Assembly: GCF_042242105.1 (NCBI RefSeq)
Contig: NC_092019.1
Span: 8,584,328-8,648,327, forward strand
Origin: Pempheris klunzingeri
Lineage: Eukaryota > Chordata > Actinopteri > Acropomatiformes > Pempheridae
Direction of reading: 5' to 3'
DNA length: 64,000 bases
Under the pieces are notes generated by a model. It was given only the letters and a program-made list of their open reading frames with translations, did not search any database and was not told the origin of the DNA. A program made the translations under genes and the position numbers. Positions 26,479-39,190 of this stretch are shown piece by piece (the stretch's first letter is position 1; every line of letters starts with the position of its first letter).

Positions 26479-28329
26479 TCAGATTTCACTGCTGTCATCC
26501 TCCACTTTTCTACAAGGTAAGGGAGGAGGAGGGCGGGGCGGCAGATAGCATGGCAGTTTGGGAAGAAAGACGGAGAAAAAATGAGAGGGAAGTGATAAAA
26601 AGGGGGAGCAACTCATGTTTAGACACAAAGACACATTTTGTCAGTGAGTTAAAAGAGAAAAAGACGTACTTGTTCTTCCTGGAGCACCTGTTATCTGTGA
26701 AGGCAAAGTAGGAAGTGTTACTGAAGATCACTGTACGGTTATGTACTTACAGCAAATGTGATTCTTAAAAAGACCCAACTCTGAGACATACTTTTATACC
26801 TGTAATTGTGGTCCATATGACTCAGTGTGAATAGCTAATGTCTTTTCTATCCCAGCTCAGTCAAAGTAATGTAGGTCTTTGTTCAGGTTTACCATACTGG
26901 CTCATTTATCTGTGCGTGGTCTCAGGACTTACAAAGTAAAACGCTGAATCCTCCAGCCACCAACAAGCAGGAACAGATCAGGCCTCCGATTCGTAGCCTT
27001 TCATAGTCTGTTAGACAATCATGTTAAAAGTTGAGAGAGACCTGCTGCGCTTGAGAAAGTGAAAATTCATTTTCAAAGCAAACTAAAATGTGCTTTTTAA
27101 GTCCCATTTGCAGTGGTTGCTGTTGTCATCAGACATGTGCAATTGGCAGTGATATGGGTGATACTCTCTACTATACTCTCTAAATCTTTGCAATCCATAA
27201 AAATGAGTGAGATGATAAATTAGATTATGAGAATTATAGGAGACAAGAGCATCTGTACTTACTGTAAACAAATGGATCTGTAGACCAAATAGGAGCAGGA
27301 GGAGAAATAAGAATAAGAAAAATTAGTGACAAACTTCGAACAATTACACAACAATTACACTACAGAAGATTCACTTTAACTTTCTCAGTCTGATAAAATG
27401 ATGATTAAAGATTTTCACCTCTCACCTCAGCAAACTACTGTAAAATTTGCAGTTTTATTTTACATTCTTCTGCAAACATTTTCACGCTGCAAAGATATTT
27501 ACAGGTTTTCTGCTCCGGTAATACAGAAGACAAAGCTTTGTGTAAGAAAGTGGGTTTATCAAGCCATTGTTATAGAGACAAAAGGAGCAAATGTCTTTGA
27601 ATTGTCTAAACCAGTTTCTCCACAAACCAGTCTCAGCACAGAATTAGGTGAAAGTAGAGTTTTGGTCTTACTTGCTTCAGTTTCCATAAAAAGGGTGAAG
27701 AGCACTGCAAGAAAAATGTTAATTTTGTTGAGTGGAAGTTGTCCTCAATGCATACAGGGCTAGAATGTGTCTTGTTACACAGCCAGCATTTTTTTTTAAC
27801 AAAAATGAAAAGATTATATTTTATCTTTTACAAAACAAGCTTTTGTACACACATGAATTCTCTTAAAAATGAAATCTCTGCGACATTATGTTTACTTTTG
27901 CCTGTTTGTAGGTATGTAGAGTATGATGATTTAATGTATTCTACAGTTCATGCACAGTGGGTATACTTATGTCTGCTCCAAGTATATACAACTAATTTAC
28001 CTTGTGTGGTTTGATCTTATGTTAGAAACTCACAGCCGTACATTCTTAGAGCTTTAACATCACGTCAAACAGCTCTGTTCTTCTCAGTGATTGGTACAGT
28101 TAATGTTTTGTCAGAAAGCCACATCTTTTTTGGAACTGGCAGCGAACATAATCTCCCAGAGAAAAGAGAATGATCCATGACCTTGAGACCACATTAAAAT
28201 ATTATTCTTGTTTGTGTTTGCCAGCTGTGTCTCTGCAGGGCACTGATGACATGAAATGATGTATATTCTTATGTGCACATTTTTCTTGTATTTACCTGCC
28301 ACAATGGCCACAACATCTAGACGTCCCAT
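26479..28329 (-). CDS. Second FXYD-domain regulator (short form, 70 aa)
   Basis: Minus-strand coding exons: 28296-28329, 27672-27704, 27263-27277 (15 bases), 26933-27007, 26670-26694 and 26479-26509 (TGA at 26479-26481). Phases agree and borders are GT-AG. The protein has a hydrophobic leader (MGRLDVVAIVA then VLFTLF), METEAN, the FXYD core read as PFVYN, the membrane helix from YERLRIGG to FSVLL, a basic YNRCSRKNKK stretch and an acidic EDDSSEI end. Two coding exons and the membrane exon match the first FXYD gene in length (34, 33 and 75 bases), so the genes are tandem duplicates. Asn replaces the signature Asp, because the codon is split across a junction. The PFVY core is carried by the 15-base microexon. 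Expected role: small type I partner of the Na,K-ATPase; subtype not assigned. Confidence 0.87.
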
Positions 28330-28432
28330 CTTCAACACAGCTAAGAGTCAGATAGAAAAAGAAACAGAGAAAGAGAGAGAAAGTGAGACAACACAAAATG
28401 AGCGACAAGAAAAGATCACTTTTCCCATGTTT

Positions 28433-28490
28433 CTATCTCTCTCTCTCTCTCACTCACTCACTACCACACACACACACACACACACACACA
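28433..28490. repeat. (CT)n then (CA)n microsatellite
   Basis: CT repeats at about 28433-28450 followed by about thirteen CA units at 28465-28490, just upstream of the second FXYD coding start. Confidence 0.88.
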
Positions 28491-29890
28491 AGCTACAAGT
28501 ACACACTCCTCCCTCTCCACAGGCAGAGTGTCCTTGTGGTGTGAGAGGTCAGTGTCTTGTCAGCAGGGATGCATTCTGGGTGTTTGGAGAGTAAACAGCG
28601 GATCATTTTCTTGTCTTGGGGCAAAACCCAGCAGGTTTCCAGACAAATTTCCCTCAACCTCCACTCAAAAACACTGTCATGTGCTTTACAGCATCTAAAG
28701 ATAAAAACTGAACCTGTGGTTTTCTTTCACCGACTTTCAGCATCACATGAGCTATTTATGATATCCTTTTCACAATGGATGCATATCCATACGAGTTGTA
28801 ACACAAGTGTTATTGTTAAATTGGCCGTTATAGATCATCAAAAGCTGACAGTGTGTTCTCGAACCCTTCTTAAAAGCATTAAAATATGTAGCTGACACCG
28901 TAGCGAGAGAGGTGAGCACGCAAAAGGACTTTTGAGTGACCTCACCGTAACCTCCAGCTGACCTTGGGCACCCTTGGGACTCCATGGAGGTTCGATTCGC
29001 TGCATTTTGGAAATTTAGTGTATTCTTTTGCTCTGCTTCTCTCTGGCTCAAACTATTTGTCCATTCATTCTTTCTAAACATCCTTAGCAACTGATACAAC
29101 ACGATTAATTCTTTGTTGTACATGTGCAAATGCTGGCGTGGTGCATTTTCTTCTTTGTCTTCTTTTTTTTAAATAGTATCTCCATGTAACTTTTTGCAGG
29201 GATGTCCAGTTTGCACCACATTTTCAAGAAATGGACATAAAATGAATGAACAAGATGATACAGAGACTCCTTATCATGCAGTTTTTGTCACTTATCTTCA
29301 ATCATGACCCCTGTCAAAAAATGCCCTTGCAGCTATCAGTTAGCATGACATTAGTCAAGGTCAAACTGTAGACAGGCCTTTGTATCTCAAATCCCACGTC
29401 TTTAAATGCATCATACTCGTACGCCACACTCTCTGTTTGGGTTTAAAGTGATTTTACAAAAGAATTCGGTTTTGCCCACTCAAGTTCAGTGTCCTTCACA
29501 TTCTGTTCTTAGCGCCTTTGTTAACTGAGTCACAGCAGTTCTTGGTTTCTTAAATGTTTTTCTGGTCCAGTTTGGTGAGTGGAAAAATATGTGAATTAAA
29601 AGACATCAGAAATGCTGCATTTGAAATCACAAACAATTTGCTTTTTTATCTCAAGCAAATTTTTATTTTTCTCCAAATCAATTCGAAATGTCATCTTTCA
29701 GTAAATCTCTCAGATGGCCTCCATGTACCACATAGACTACCACACGCTCCCACACTGAAACCTTCAGCATAAACGGTAATGACACAAGAATCTGACAATT
29801 AACGTTTCCACAGAAAGGTAACCTTGCCCCCCCCCACCCGAACCCTGCCTCCCATCCTGCCTTGCTCTGGCATACAGTACCTGTACTTAC

Positions 29891-29960
29891 CTGTGCTGAC
29901 GGTTCAGGAGCAGAGGAGTGTGTGTGAATGTCCCAAGACACTGCCCGGTCAGAAGTGTGT
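29891..29960 (-). promoter_or_regulatory. Probable 5' UTR exon and start region of the second FXYD gene
   Basis: On the minus strand, CGTCAGCACAG is followed by a perfect GTAAGT donor (29885-29890). The coding exon at 28296 is preceded by an acceptor (CTGACTCTTAG) with exon start 28340, so a short untranslated first exon is expected upstream. The start site itself is not fixed. Confidence 0.5.
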
Positions 29961-31860
29961 ATTTTCTATTTTACCGGAATAAGTAGCACCTGCTCCTCCT
30001 CTTTGTTTGGGGTATAAACTTTGTGATGGTTGATGGGGGGACGTGGCGTGGAGAGTGCGTATAGGAGACCAGTGACAATGTTATTTCATAAACATCAGCG
30101 GGTGTGCATGATGGGCTGAAAGCCATTTGTAATTTGCCCAAGAGAATTAACCTTAATCTTACGCTAAGGCAGGGATTCTAATGTCCACAATAATATCTTA
30201 ACGGTAAATCCACTTCAAGCTGCTTCTGATTAGGCAGCAAGACGTTAAACAACATGTCAAAATAGCAAAATCATGGAGGATGTCAGTCATGGAAACTATG
30301 AAGAGAGGACAAACTAACTTCAGGTTTTCTTCTTTTTTTGATTGCATTTTTGAATTTTAAACAAGACAAAGACACTGGGAGTGAGAATGTGTTGTAGAGT
30401 GTGTTATTTCTGTCCTTTTTCCGCTGACTGTCAGGTATCCCAGGTATCTCCTCAGTGCTCCTCTCTCTGTGGAGCAGATTGCACTGTGTTGGTATTGTGG
30501 TTGACAGACATTTTCCTTTTTTACTAAACCTGGGCAGGAGGGAAGGGTCGTTCTTACAGTTTTTATTGGTTTATTTTGCCTTTCTTTTTGTTTTTACAAA
30601 TGCTTGCTTATCTACACTTGGATACACTTTTTCTCTTAACTCTTAACACAGCAAAACACATGCATCCGGCAAATAACCAAATAGTGAATTTTCTGCTCCA
30701 TCCACATTTTGTTCATTGGATATCAAAATGCCAAAACAAAAGTTACTCTACATACACAAACTCTATCCAAACACAACAAATCCAACCCAAAATCAAACCA
30801 TTCTATCAAAACATTAGCGTATTTTCTATCCAAGAGGAACATATAGTCAATCATAGCACAACACCTCTCAAAAAACTAATAGTTGATGGCATCAGAAAAG
30901 CTGCATTCATTTTCACGTTTCAGTTCTGCCTGCATAGAACAGACAATATGAAATGATCTGCTTTTTAATAATTCAGTTTCCTTTTACTGTAAACCATCCA
31001 TTTTTGGTTGAATGTTGAATGTGTGTATTTTTTGGTGACAAATTATCTAAAAGTGAATGAGTCATCTTTATTTTATAGAAAGTACAGTAGAAAAAAGTAA
31101 TAAACGGCAGAATTGGTCTATTTTACACAACTTAAATCAGCTTTTTCTCAATGTTTCAATGAGCTGTTCATTCAAAAATGCTTATCAGCTGCTTCAATAT
31201 GGTTCTGAGGTGCGGTTGTTGCAGAAGTAGAGACTTTATTCTATACTGAAGGTTTTAAACATTACATTTTCTTTTCTGACCTGCTTTGTGCAAGCCAATG
31301 AAAGACATGAAGGATCCATAAATTTGGTATTTGATTTGGCCTGTATGTAAGAGGAATTCAAGCATTTTAGAAATGTGTTAATTGGCTGCATATTGTGTGA
31401 AAACACCATGAATTGTGTTAATGACATGGTCCATAATGGACAGACATGTTGATTGTGTTTAGAGTTTTGAATTTGTGACTACAGATTGGACAAAAGGACC
31501 AAACCTGTAACTATCAGGACCGACTATTTTTAAAATGGGAGCTGTTGTTTGTTCTGGCATATTTGGATTCAGTTAACTGTAGTGATCAGGTACAGCGTGT
31601 AACTGCTTGGTGTCAGACATACCATAATGCACGTTGGTGTGTGTCTGTGTAACTTTGTTGGTGTTACCCCTATATGTCCAACACATGTGCAGAAATATGT
31701 GAGCGCATGCATGTGTTACAGTGATGACTATTTATACTTTTCCTTGTCACACACTGACCAAGCCGAGGCATGCATCGGCCTCTTAACAAATGATAATACT
31801 ATGAGAACAGAGGAGATAGAGAACGGCAGACACACACCGCGCACACACAGACATACTGTA
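29961..31860. other. Intergenic, nothing supported
   Basis: AT-rich sequence between the second FXYD gene and the microsatellite block. Open frames (for example 30576-30956) lack splice context and similarity to known motifs. Confidence 0.45.
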
Positions 31861-31869
31861 GTTAAACGT

Positions 31870-31893
31870 CTGTGTGTGTGTGTGTGTGTGTGT
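31870..31893. repeat. (TG)n microsatellite
   Basis: About twelve TG units. Confidence 0.9.
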
Positions 31894-32312
31894 AAGTGAT
31901 AATACAATAATTTGACAGCAGATAGATATATGGAGTATCAACTGGTGATGACAATGCAGAGATAATATTCACAGCAGCTTATTCACTCCCTTCAACATTG
32001 TCACACTAACATGCATGGATTTAAATTCAGCGATTACTTAAAATAATTTTATGGAATTAATCTTCCCACAATATGCGACTATGATCGAGATCATATGTGT
32101 AATTACCTCAAAGTGACTCTTAAGGGCTCTTTGGCCACACTCTGTCTGTGCCTTGTTGCTGGTTTCTATCTGCAGAAAGCACCAGTTGCCTGTAACATTG
32201 TTTATGAGAGGTTAAATAAAGGTCACCTTGTTCCATTTCAATGTGACGTCACTGATAGAATTAGAAGAGCCGGGAAATATATAGAGAGAGGATACCCAAT
32301 GTGGTATGTCAG

Positions 32313-32317
<5 letters not shown>

Positions 32318-32389
<72 letters not shown>
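32318..32389. repeat. (TA)n-(TG)n compound microsatellite
   Basis: About thirty TA units pass into six TG units. Open frames coding (YI)n through it are artefacts. Confidence 0.93.
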
Positions 32390-33431
32390 AAGATCTGGGA
32401 TGTTTCTATTTGTATTTTGTCTATTTTCATTACAGAGAAACTCAGAGTGCTTTAACCATCAAGCATATCAAAAAAAGAAAGACGATAAAGAAAACAACAT
32501 ACATTTATACACACAATACCAACACCCCCACACACTACACTGTTCATAGGCCTGAGAGAAACACGAAGGTTTTAAGTTTAATTTAAAATGTAGATATGTT
32601 TTTTATAGATCGCAGCTCATTAGGCACAAGGTAACTAAAATCCCCTTTCCCAGCTCCTGAGATTATTCTGCGAGCCGCAGTGTGAAGACCTGAGAGGTCT
32701 GATGGGGGTGTAGTCAATGAGCAGTAACACATCATCTCATCCCCACTACTGCAGGACAACACTGTTACATACAACAGTTTTTAATAATTGGGCTAAAAGC
32801 CTGCTAGTCCTGACATTTTTATTGTAAAACCTTAACTATAGAAGTAATACAATATATACATGGATCATATTAAAATGACAGCCGTTAAAGAAAGTTCAAC
32901 ACTCAACAATGAGATTAAAACTGGTTTAAAATGTAACTTAATGATGATAACATATAATATGATATAAAATGATGATATAGAATAAAAGATCATGTTACAC
33001 AGCAGGATAACACCTACACGTGTGGTAGACTTGTAAATGTCAGTAGTCTTTTTTTTTAACTAACTAATCTTGCTTTTGTCTTCTTTTTTTTTTAATGTAG
33101 ATATACAGAGGAAACACGAGAGACGTCATATGGCTGCGCCTGTTAAGACTCACATGTAGGATCAGGTCGATGCTGCAGTGCATAAAACATCTTTTTGTGT
33201 CCTTGGTCCAACAAGGAAAATAGAGGTTAGCTGTAGGTCGGTTAAAAAGATTCTAAAAGTTGTAAAATCCATTGACGGCTAACTCAGTATGATCATTTTG
33301 TTAAAGTTTAACTTGAATTGTAATGGTTTAACTCATGTTTCCTCAGGTACTGATAGGTGTAGCAAGTTAAACTGATTCATTATCAGTGAAAGGTCATCTT
33401 GAGAACACACTGAACAAAGTAGGCTATCAGT

Positions 33432-33462
<31 letters not shown>

Positions 33463-34201
33463 GCGACACATGCGTCTCTGTAATGCATCTCTGTTATGGT
33501 GGTATTCAGGATGTTTGTCCATAAACAGTAAAACTAAAGGTCTAAGAACAGGTTGGCTTACGTAGCAGTGAGTCCGATGCAGTCAGTCAGCAGATTAGAG
33601 AGCTTCACTTAGACCTGAAAAGATGTGTGGAAATTAGATTAACATGTAGGTAAGAGATAATCATTCTGAATATCTGCTTGTTTGCAAAGTCCTATTTGAA
33701 AAGTCACGAATGTAGAGCCACTGTAGAGACAGTTCGTGATTGGTCCTCACATGAAAAGAGAGTATTCATGTAAGAGTGCATTCAGACGGGGTTACCAGAT
33801 AGGAATTCTTACCTAATCAGAGCTAAGAAATGATGACCTGACTCGGTCCTGCTGTTAATACACTTCACTATTGTCTCATTTGATCCTTTGTCATGCAAAC
33901 ACTATATGTAGCCTCACACTTTGTCTGTTGTGGAGAACAAGAAGAAATCAGACACCAGATAATGACAGAAACCTATCGTGGAATGAACTGAGGTGTTGCT
34001 GAGCAGCTGAGTCAACACGTTGCTCCACACCGCCTCTGCTGTATCAACTAAAAGTCGAAGCGGAGCTCTCTCCTGCTGATTGCCTTGTGTGTGTTTCTGT
34101 GTGTGTGTGTTTTGCTGGCCGTCCATTCTGCTCTATCAGGTGTCACAACACAAACTCAGGGGGAATGAAGACCACAGTCAAAATCAGCTAGTTGCCAGTT
34201 G
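32390..34201. other. Intergenic, nothing supported apart from a (CA)n run
   Basis: About fourteen CA units lie at 33434-33462. No gene seen. Confidence 0.45.
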
Positions 34202-34247
34202 CCACATAAACTCTTGGTTAAAGTCAATGAACCAAGAGTTTATGTGG
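34202..34247. repeat. Perfect 18-bp inverted repeat, 10-nt loop
   Basis: CCACATAAACTCTTGGTT at 34202-34219 is exactly reverse-complemented at 34230-34247. Confidence 0.92.
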
Positions 34248-34404
34248 ACCAAACTGTGTCTCATTTGTCATTGCTTTGATCATGTGGGACTGTGTGTTTC
34301 TTTAACAAGGCCATGTGAGCAATGTTTGTTTGAGGAGTAGAGTAGCATTATCCCAGTGATTCTGGTAACACAACAGGGGGAGTGAGCAAGACCACAGGTT
34401 TGTT

Positions 34405-34470
34405 GTACGGTGTCCTTGAGTGCCTTGAAAGGCGCCTATAAATAAAATGTATTATTATTATTATTATTAA
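34405..34470 (+). repeat. L2/SINE-like 3' tail ending in (ATT)n
   Basis: CTTGAAAGGCGCCTATAAAT and AAAATGT are followed by ATT triplets (34451-34469), the usual end of fish L2-related elements. Confidence 0.65.
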
Positions 34471-35948
34471 GTGACAAATTAGCAGGATTTGGGATTAGAA
34501 ATGCTACAAGAATATGTTTCAGGTCATTTTGCAGTAAGGACGAACAGGGGAAAAAGGTATATGTCACTTTTTGCTTTGTTCCATCAATAAAACAACATGA
34601 AGACAGGAAGGATAAAGGACAGCCACACCCACTGTGAAGGTCTTACGCTGACATATTAGGAGTTCACCAGCAGGGGGAAGCAGGAGACGTTGTGATCATG
34701 TGGTCACAAGTGCATAACTACTCCGTGTCTGTCTGCTTTTAGCTTTCACAGGGTGCAGCACACTACAGTAAATGCAGCTAGTCAACCTATTAAGTGGCTA
34801 AACCAAAGACACAAAGAGCAAACTTTTAATCATGTAACCCCGAACAGAAGCAGCACCAGTATGAAATCATGACAAGGCAGCAGCACTATGTCGATGATAA
34901 TGAGGACACTCAGGTTTTAGAAAAGAGGAGATAAAGAAATGTGTTGAATTAAAGCAAGCCAGCGTTTCTATATTGTCAAGTATAGTAAACATTTAAAACT
35001 TAAAACTGTGCATGGATAAATGTTAAATATTTAATGCATTTGACACAAAGTTTGTCATGTCAGTGCAGATAAAGAGTCATTTAGACAGAACATTTTGTGA
35101 CATAAGCATGTAAAAGATAAAAAGTTAAATAAAAAGTTAAAGATGAATTTCTGAAATATGAATCAATTCATTCAATTAAACATGATATAATCTGATCAAT
35201 CAAACCTGTGAGAGCAGGATAAGACAAAAAGACATTTATTACTTTAATATCAAATGCTTATAATTCAACATAGAGTCGTCATAATGCTGAGTGGAGTAGA
35301 TTCATACCAAGGACTGCATTCAGTTTTTAATTAAACTTTACATTTTTAGTACAATTTCTTCAGTAATTAGAAAAACCCTACTACAGTCCTGTTTTAACTA
35401 CTTCTAATATTTCTGTGTTTATAAATAAATTGACAAATTTGTGGCCACACAATGAACTATCACTGTCATTCATCTGTTATAAATTCACTTTACTATTTAA
35501 TCTATGTTTTTACGCTGGTTCATCGGACAACACATAAAAAAGAACTTAGTTATTTATGAAGTCTCAGTTCATTTGTGGTCGTTCTGATACAAAATTCACC
35601 CTTAAACAAAACCAACAGCTCAGGTAAGCCAATCATATACGAAGCCTCCTGGTGCCACAACTCCTCCTGCAGCTTTAACTGGTCCACTGACTTCTCCCTG
35701 ACTGCATGTTTTCCATCAGAGGTCCGCACAGACTGATCAAAACTAACTGGAAGGACTGGTCAGCTTACCAGTTGGCAGCCTGTAAGCTAACCTGTCTTGT
35801 ACATCCAACCAGTCCATCTACCCAACATCAACAAATATTTTTCAGCAGACTGAAATAGTATCAGGAGTCAGCTTCTGATTCATGACAACCCCGTCCAACG
35901 TGGACCAGAATGACTGTTGAGGGCTCATCTCAGGGTGCTGAGGTTTGC
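34471..35948. other. Intergenic and 3' UTR of TMEM147
   Basis: The part nearest 35949 is the 3' UTR of the minus-strand TMEM147 gene; its end is not fixed (a candidate AATAAA on the minus strand is near 35235). No other feature seen. Confidence 0.45.
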
Positions 35949-38462
35949 TTAGTTGCTGTGGACCAGAGTGACGAAGAGGAACAATGAGCAGAGAGAGATG
36001 GCACCAGTCAGCACGGCTTTCACCAGCAGCACCGTCCAACTGCCCAGCAGGAAGACGTGGACGAACAACCTGAAGACACAACGGAGACAAACACAGTGTA
36101 AGTTACAGCGTTAAAGAACAAAAAAAGCACATTGGTAACGCTGAAACCATCAACCAGAGCAGGCTTTTAAAAGAGTTTCAAAATTCTTCCAGATAAATAA
36201 ACCACATAAGTAAACAGGCATGCATTTAGTGGCAGCATTCAGTTTATAACCTCTGGTCAACTCCAGCCATCACACAAACATTGTTGCTGTTAATTAGCGC
36301 CATCCTGTGGTTTACAAAGTAAAATGAAAACCGTGGTTGAATTTTCCTTCAAAACAAAAAGTAATAGTAATAGAAATACACATGTTCAGTAGAAAATTGA
36401 TTCCACTTTCATCTCTGTCCATTACGTATAGAGCTAAAGCCAGGATGTGCTTGGCCTAGCTTAGCATAAAGACTTAAAATAAAATAAAGACTTAAAAAAA
36501 TACTTAATTTTCATCAATAACAGCAGTGTCATATCCGTGAAGATCAAGACACAATGTTATTCTGTCTTTCTTTCTATACTGTGTGTGGTTTGTCTGAAGG
36601 AGTGTTTATGTTTGTGTTGAGAACAAAGTGTCAAATCTTGTCAGACTTACTCCATTAAGAAGGCCTTGTAGACACAGAGAGCCAGCAGCACAGTAACAGG
36701 AAGCCTGAAGCTCTTAGGAAGGTCGTAGCGTGTGAACATCCACACCACTGCTGCCATGGCAATATAATGGACCTATAAACACACAGAGGGAACGACTGGC
36801 TTTAGGTCCCATCACATAAACATCATTAGACCCATGGATAGACAGAAATCCATGTATATCTAAACACAAAGTACAAAGAACACATTATTTCCTGTCACCA
36901 TTGATGTCAACAAAGTGAGTGAATGTGGGAAAAAAAACATCAGAAGAAAATTTAAAATATAACCACAGCACATTTTTAATACAGGAGGTCAAAGGAGGTG
37001 ACATGGGAGGATGAAAAGGAAAGGAGAGGTTGGCATAAAAGAAAAGAGCGAAGGTCACGGACAGAAGACTTTAAATACAGGAGCCCACAGAGTAGAGTAG
37101 AGAGGAAGCAGAATAGGACCGCTACTCACCAAACTAATGTTGGAGTCAAAGCTCATCTGGATGTATTTCCAGTCAAACTCAATCCCTCTGGCTCCCACCC
37201 ACAGAGGAAGACACCTAAAGAGCCACAACGCAACACAACCAGTGAGATTCAGTGTTCACAGACTATAATCTGACAAAGTGAAGCTAATGGTTCTTTGTGT
37301 GTTACTGCTTACCTGGACATCACAAGTTCTGCTGTTGCCCAGCCCATCGCAGCCACCATGATCTTGTACTCTCCTTTACCAGCATTACGAGACATCACAA
37401 GATGGAGGCCCAACAGATCTGCAAGGTCCACTGTTGCCTTCATGAATTCCTGGAAAACAAACACAAGCTAGTATTCAATCTGCTTTCATTGTTTTTGAAC
37501 TTGTGATAGTTAACAAAATCTGAGAAAGTGTAAGAAAATGTCCCTTTCTGATGGTGTGATTATGATGAAGTTTAAACACTCACCCCTACAAAGTCATAAA
37601 CTCCAGCTCCTCCTTCCCATGTGGGAAAGAATGTGGCTAAGAACAGCATCTGAAACGCAGACACATCAGTGAATCCTGATTACAGACTCTAAAACACAAG
37701 GAAGCTAATGACATCATAGTTTGTGCCTTTTTCTGCACTCTTTGCTGCAGGATTTCACGTATTGTAATCTCAGCACTTTAGCCTCAAAAGGAACGATTGT
37801 TTAACCACCAAAAAGCTCACTCACCTTACAGAGCTGGACAAAGAGGTAGGTTGCTCCAGCCTGGACACATCTCCAGAAGGCATTGTACTCGGAACTAAAG
37901 AGTGAACACACAAACAGAGTTACTGTAGATGGAAGGACTGTAAAATAAGGAAAGAACACTTTATGTCAAGTAATTATGAAAAATGGTAGTCCATACAGAA
38001 ACTGGCAATTGGGAATGTAATGATTTAAGACCTGAGTGTGATAATACTGACAGAAAAAAAGTAATGTTGCTAAACTCAGAAGCACACTTCACAGTACTAA
38101 GAAGATTATGTGGACCCCCATCCAAACCTCTGCGGTTATTAAGAAGATTACTAACGTAGTCTCTGAGCATATGTTGCTACGACAAAGGAATACACTAGAA
38201 ACCATGTAATAATGATTTACCATGACAGTAAATTTCCACCGTGGCACAGCACAGTAGTTTACTTTCAATACTTTATTCCAATCAGGCTTTACTTTTCATG
38301 ACTGGGCTGATGGCAATCGTAGAGTATATTATCATGTCTTATTCCCCACCCACAGTGCAGATCCCTGATCCAGGCAGACACTTACAGGCCGCTGCACTTG
38401 TATGTTATGAAGTAAGGGAAATACGCCAGGGCAAAGCAGTTCCCAAAGTGAAACAGTGTCAT
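35949..38462 (-). CDS. tmem147: Transmembrane protein 147
   Basis: Seven coding exons on the minus strand: 38386-38462, 37825-37894, 37584-37649, 37313-37449, 37130-37214, 36651-36772 and 35949-36069. All borders are GT-AG and the phases join to 225 aa, one more than I recall for human TMEM147. The protein begins [18 protein letters not shown] and ends LFVTLVHSN. It is highly hydrophobic with several membrane spans. TMEM147 is an ER multipass protein linked to Nicalin/NOMO and to the ribosome-bound multipass translocon (known for the family). The ATG at 38460-38462 matches the conserved N terminus; the exon begins at 38488 after a CTCTCCAG acceptor. I see no break or missing exon. Confidence 0.97.
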
Positions 38463-39072
38463 GATGTCTGGTCACAAAATTCAGCTCCCTGGAGAGAAAC
38501 AGAGATAGAGAGGAGAGGACTTCTGACAAACCTGGACACACTTTATCACATTTTTAATACCAGGGAGGCCAAGAGGACACCTTCAAATGTACTCTTTATA
38601 TATACAATAGGCTGAAAACCATCGCTCCTAATTTGCTAAAGGGATGTAGCATTGAGTTTGCACACTGAACAATTATCTACAGTGTTGACTTGACTTTAAA
38701 TGCTTATTTCTCCTCAATGACAACTGTACTTTGCACTAGACAGTCATTAACAGGCTGGGATGATGCTACACTGCCACCTGCACCGCTTCACACTGGAGCT
38801 ACATTGGTACAAACAGGCTAAAGTCTTGTTTAATGCATTTACAAAGCCATATGTAACAGTGATATCAGTGAGGAAATAAATAATCTGTGCATTAGCTAGC
38901 TAAGCTAAACTAAGCTAAGCTACAATCCCGTCACCGGTGTAGACACGTACGGCTCTTCGTAACGTTAACAAGACCTGAGGACTTTTTCTCTCTGTCCAGT
39001 TGAACCATGAAGCTCTATTTAACGGAGTTATTATTTAAATCACACAGCAGCAGCTGTAAACTTGAGTCTTAC

Positions 39073-39130
39073 TGTGTTTGAAGAGCTGAGGAGAGGCAGA
39101 CTGTCCTGCTGCTGTCGCGTTGAACGCCGA
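39073..39130 (-). promoter_or_regulatory. tmem147: 5' UTR exon and promoter region of tmem147
   Basis: On the minus strand AAACACA is followed by a GTAAGACT donor (39067-39072), giving an untranslated exon that joins the acceptor before 38488. The upstream flank (39110-39190) is locally richer in CpG. The transcription start is inferred. Confidence 0.55.
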
Positions 39131-39190
39131 ACGGAAGTTATCTTGGTTCAACCTGGAAATGCCTCCGACAATATCACCGGTGGGAACAAA

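Noticed and set aside
28256-28594. 112-aa plus-strand open frame
   Set aside because: It crosses the antisense of the FXYD leader exon and a CT/CA microsatellite.
32095-32549. Open frames with (YI)n tracts
   Set aside because: They are translations of the TA/TG microsatellite and have no splice context or homologous motif.
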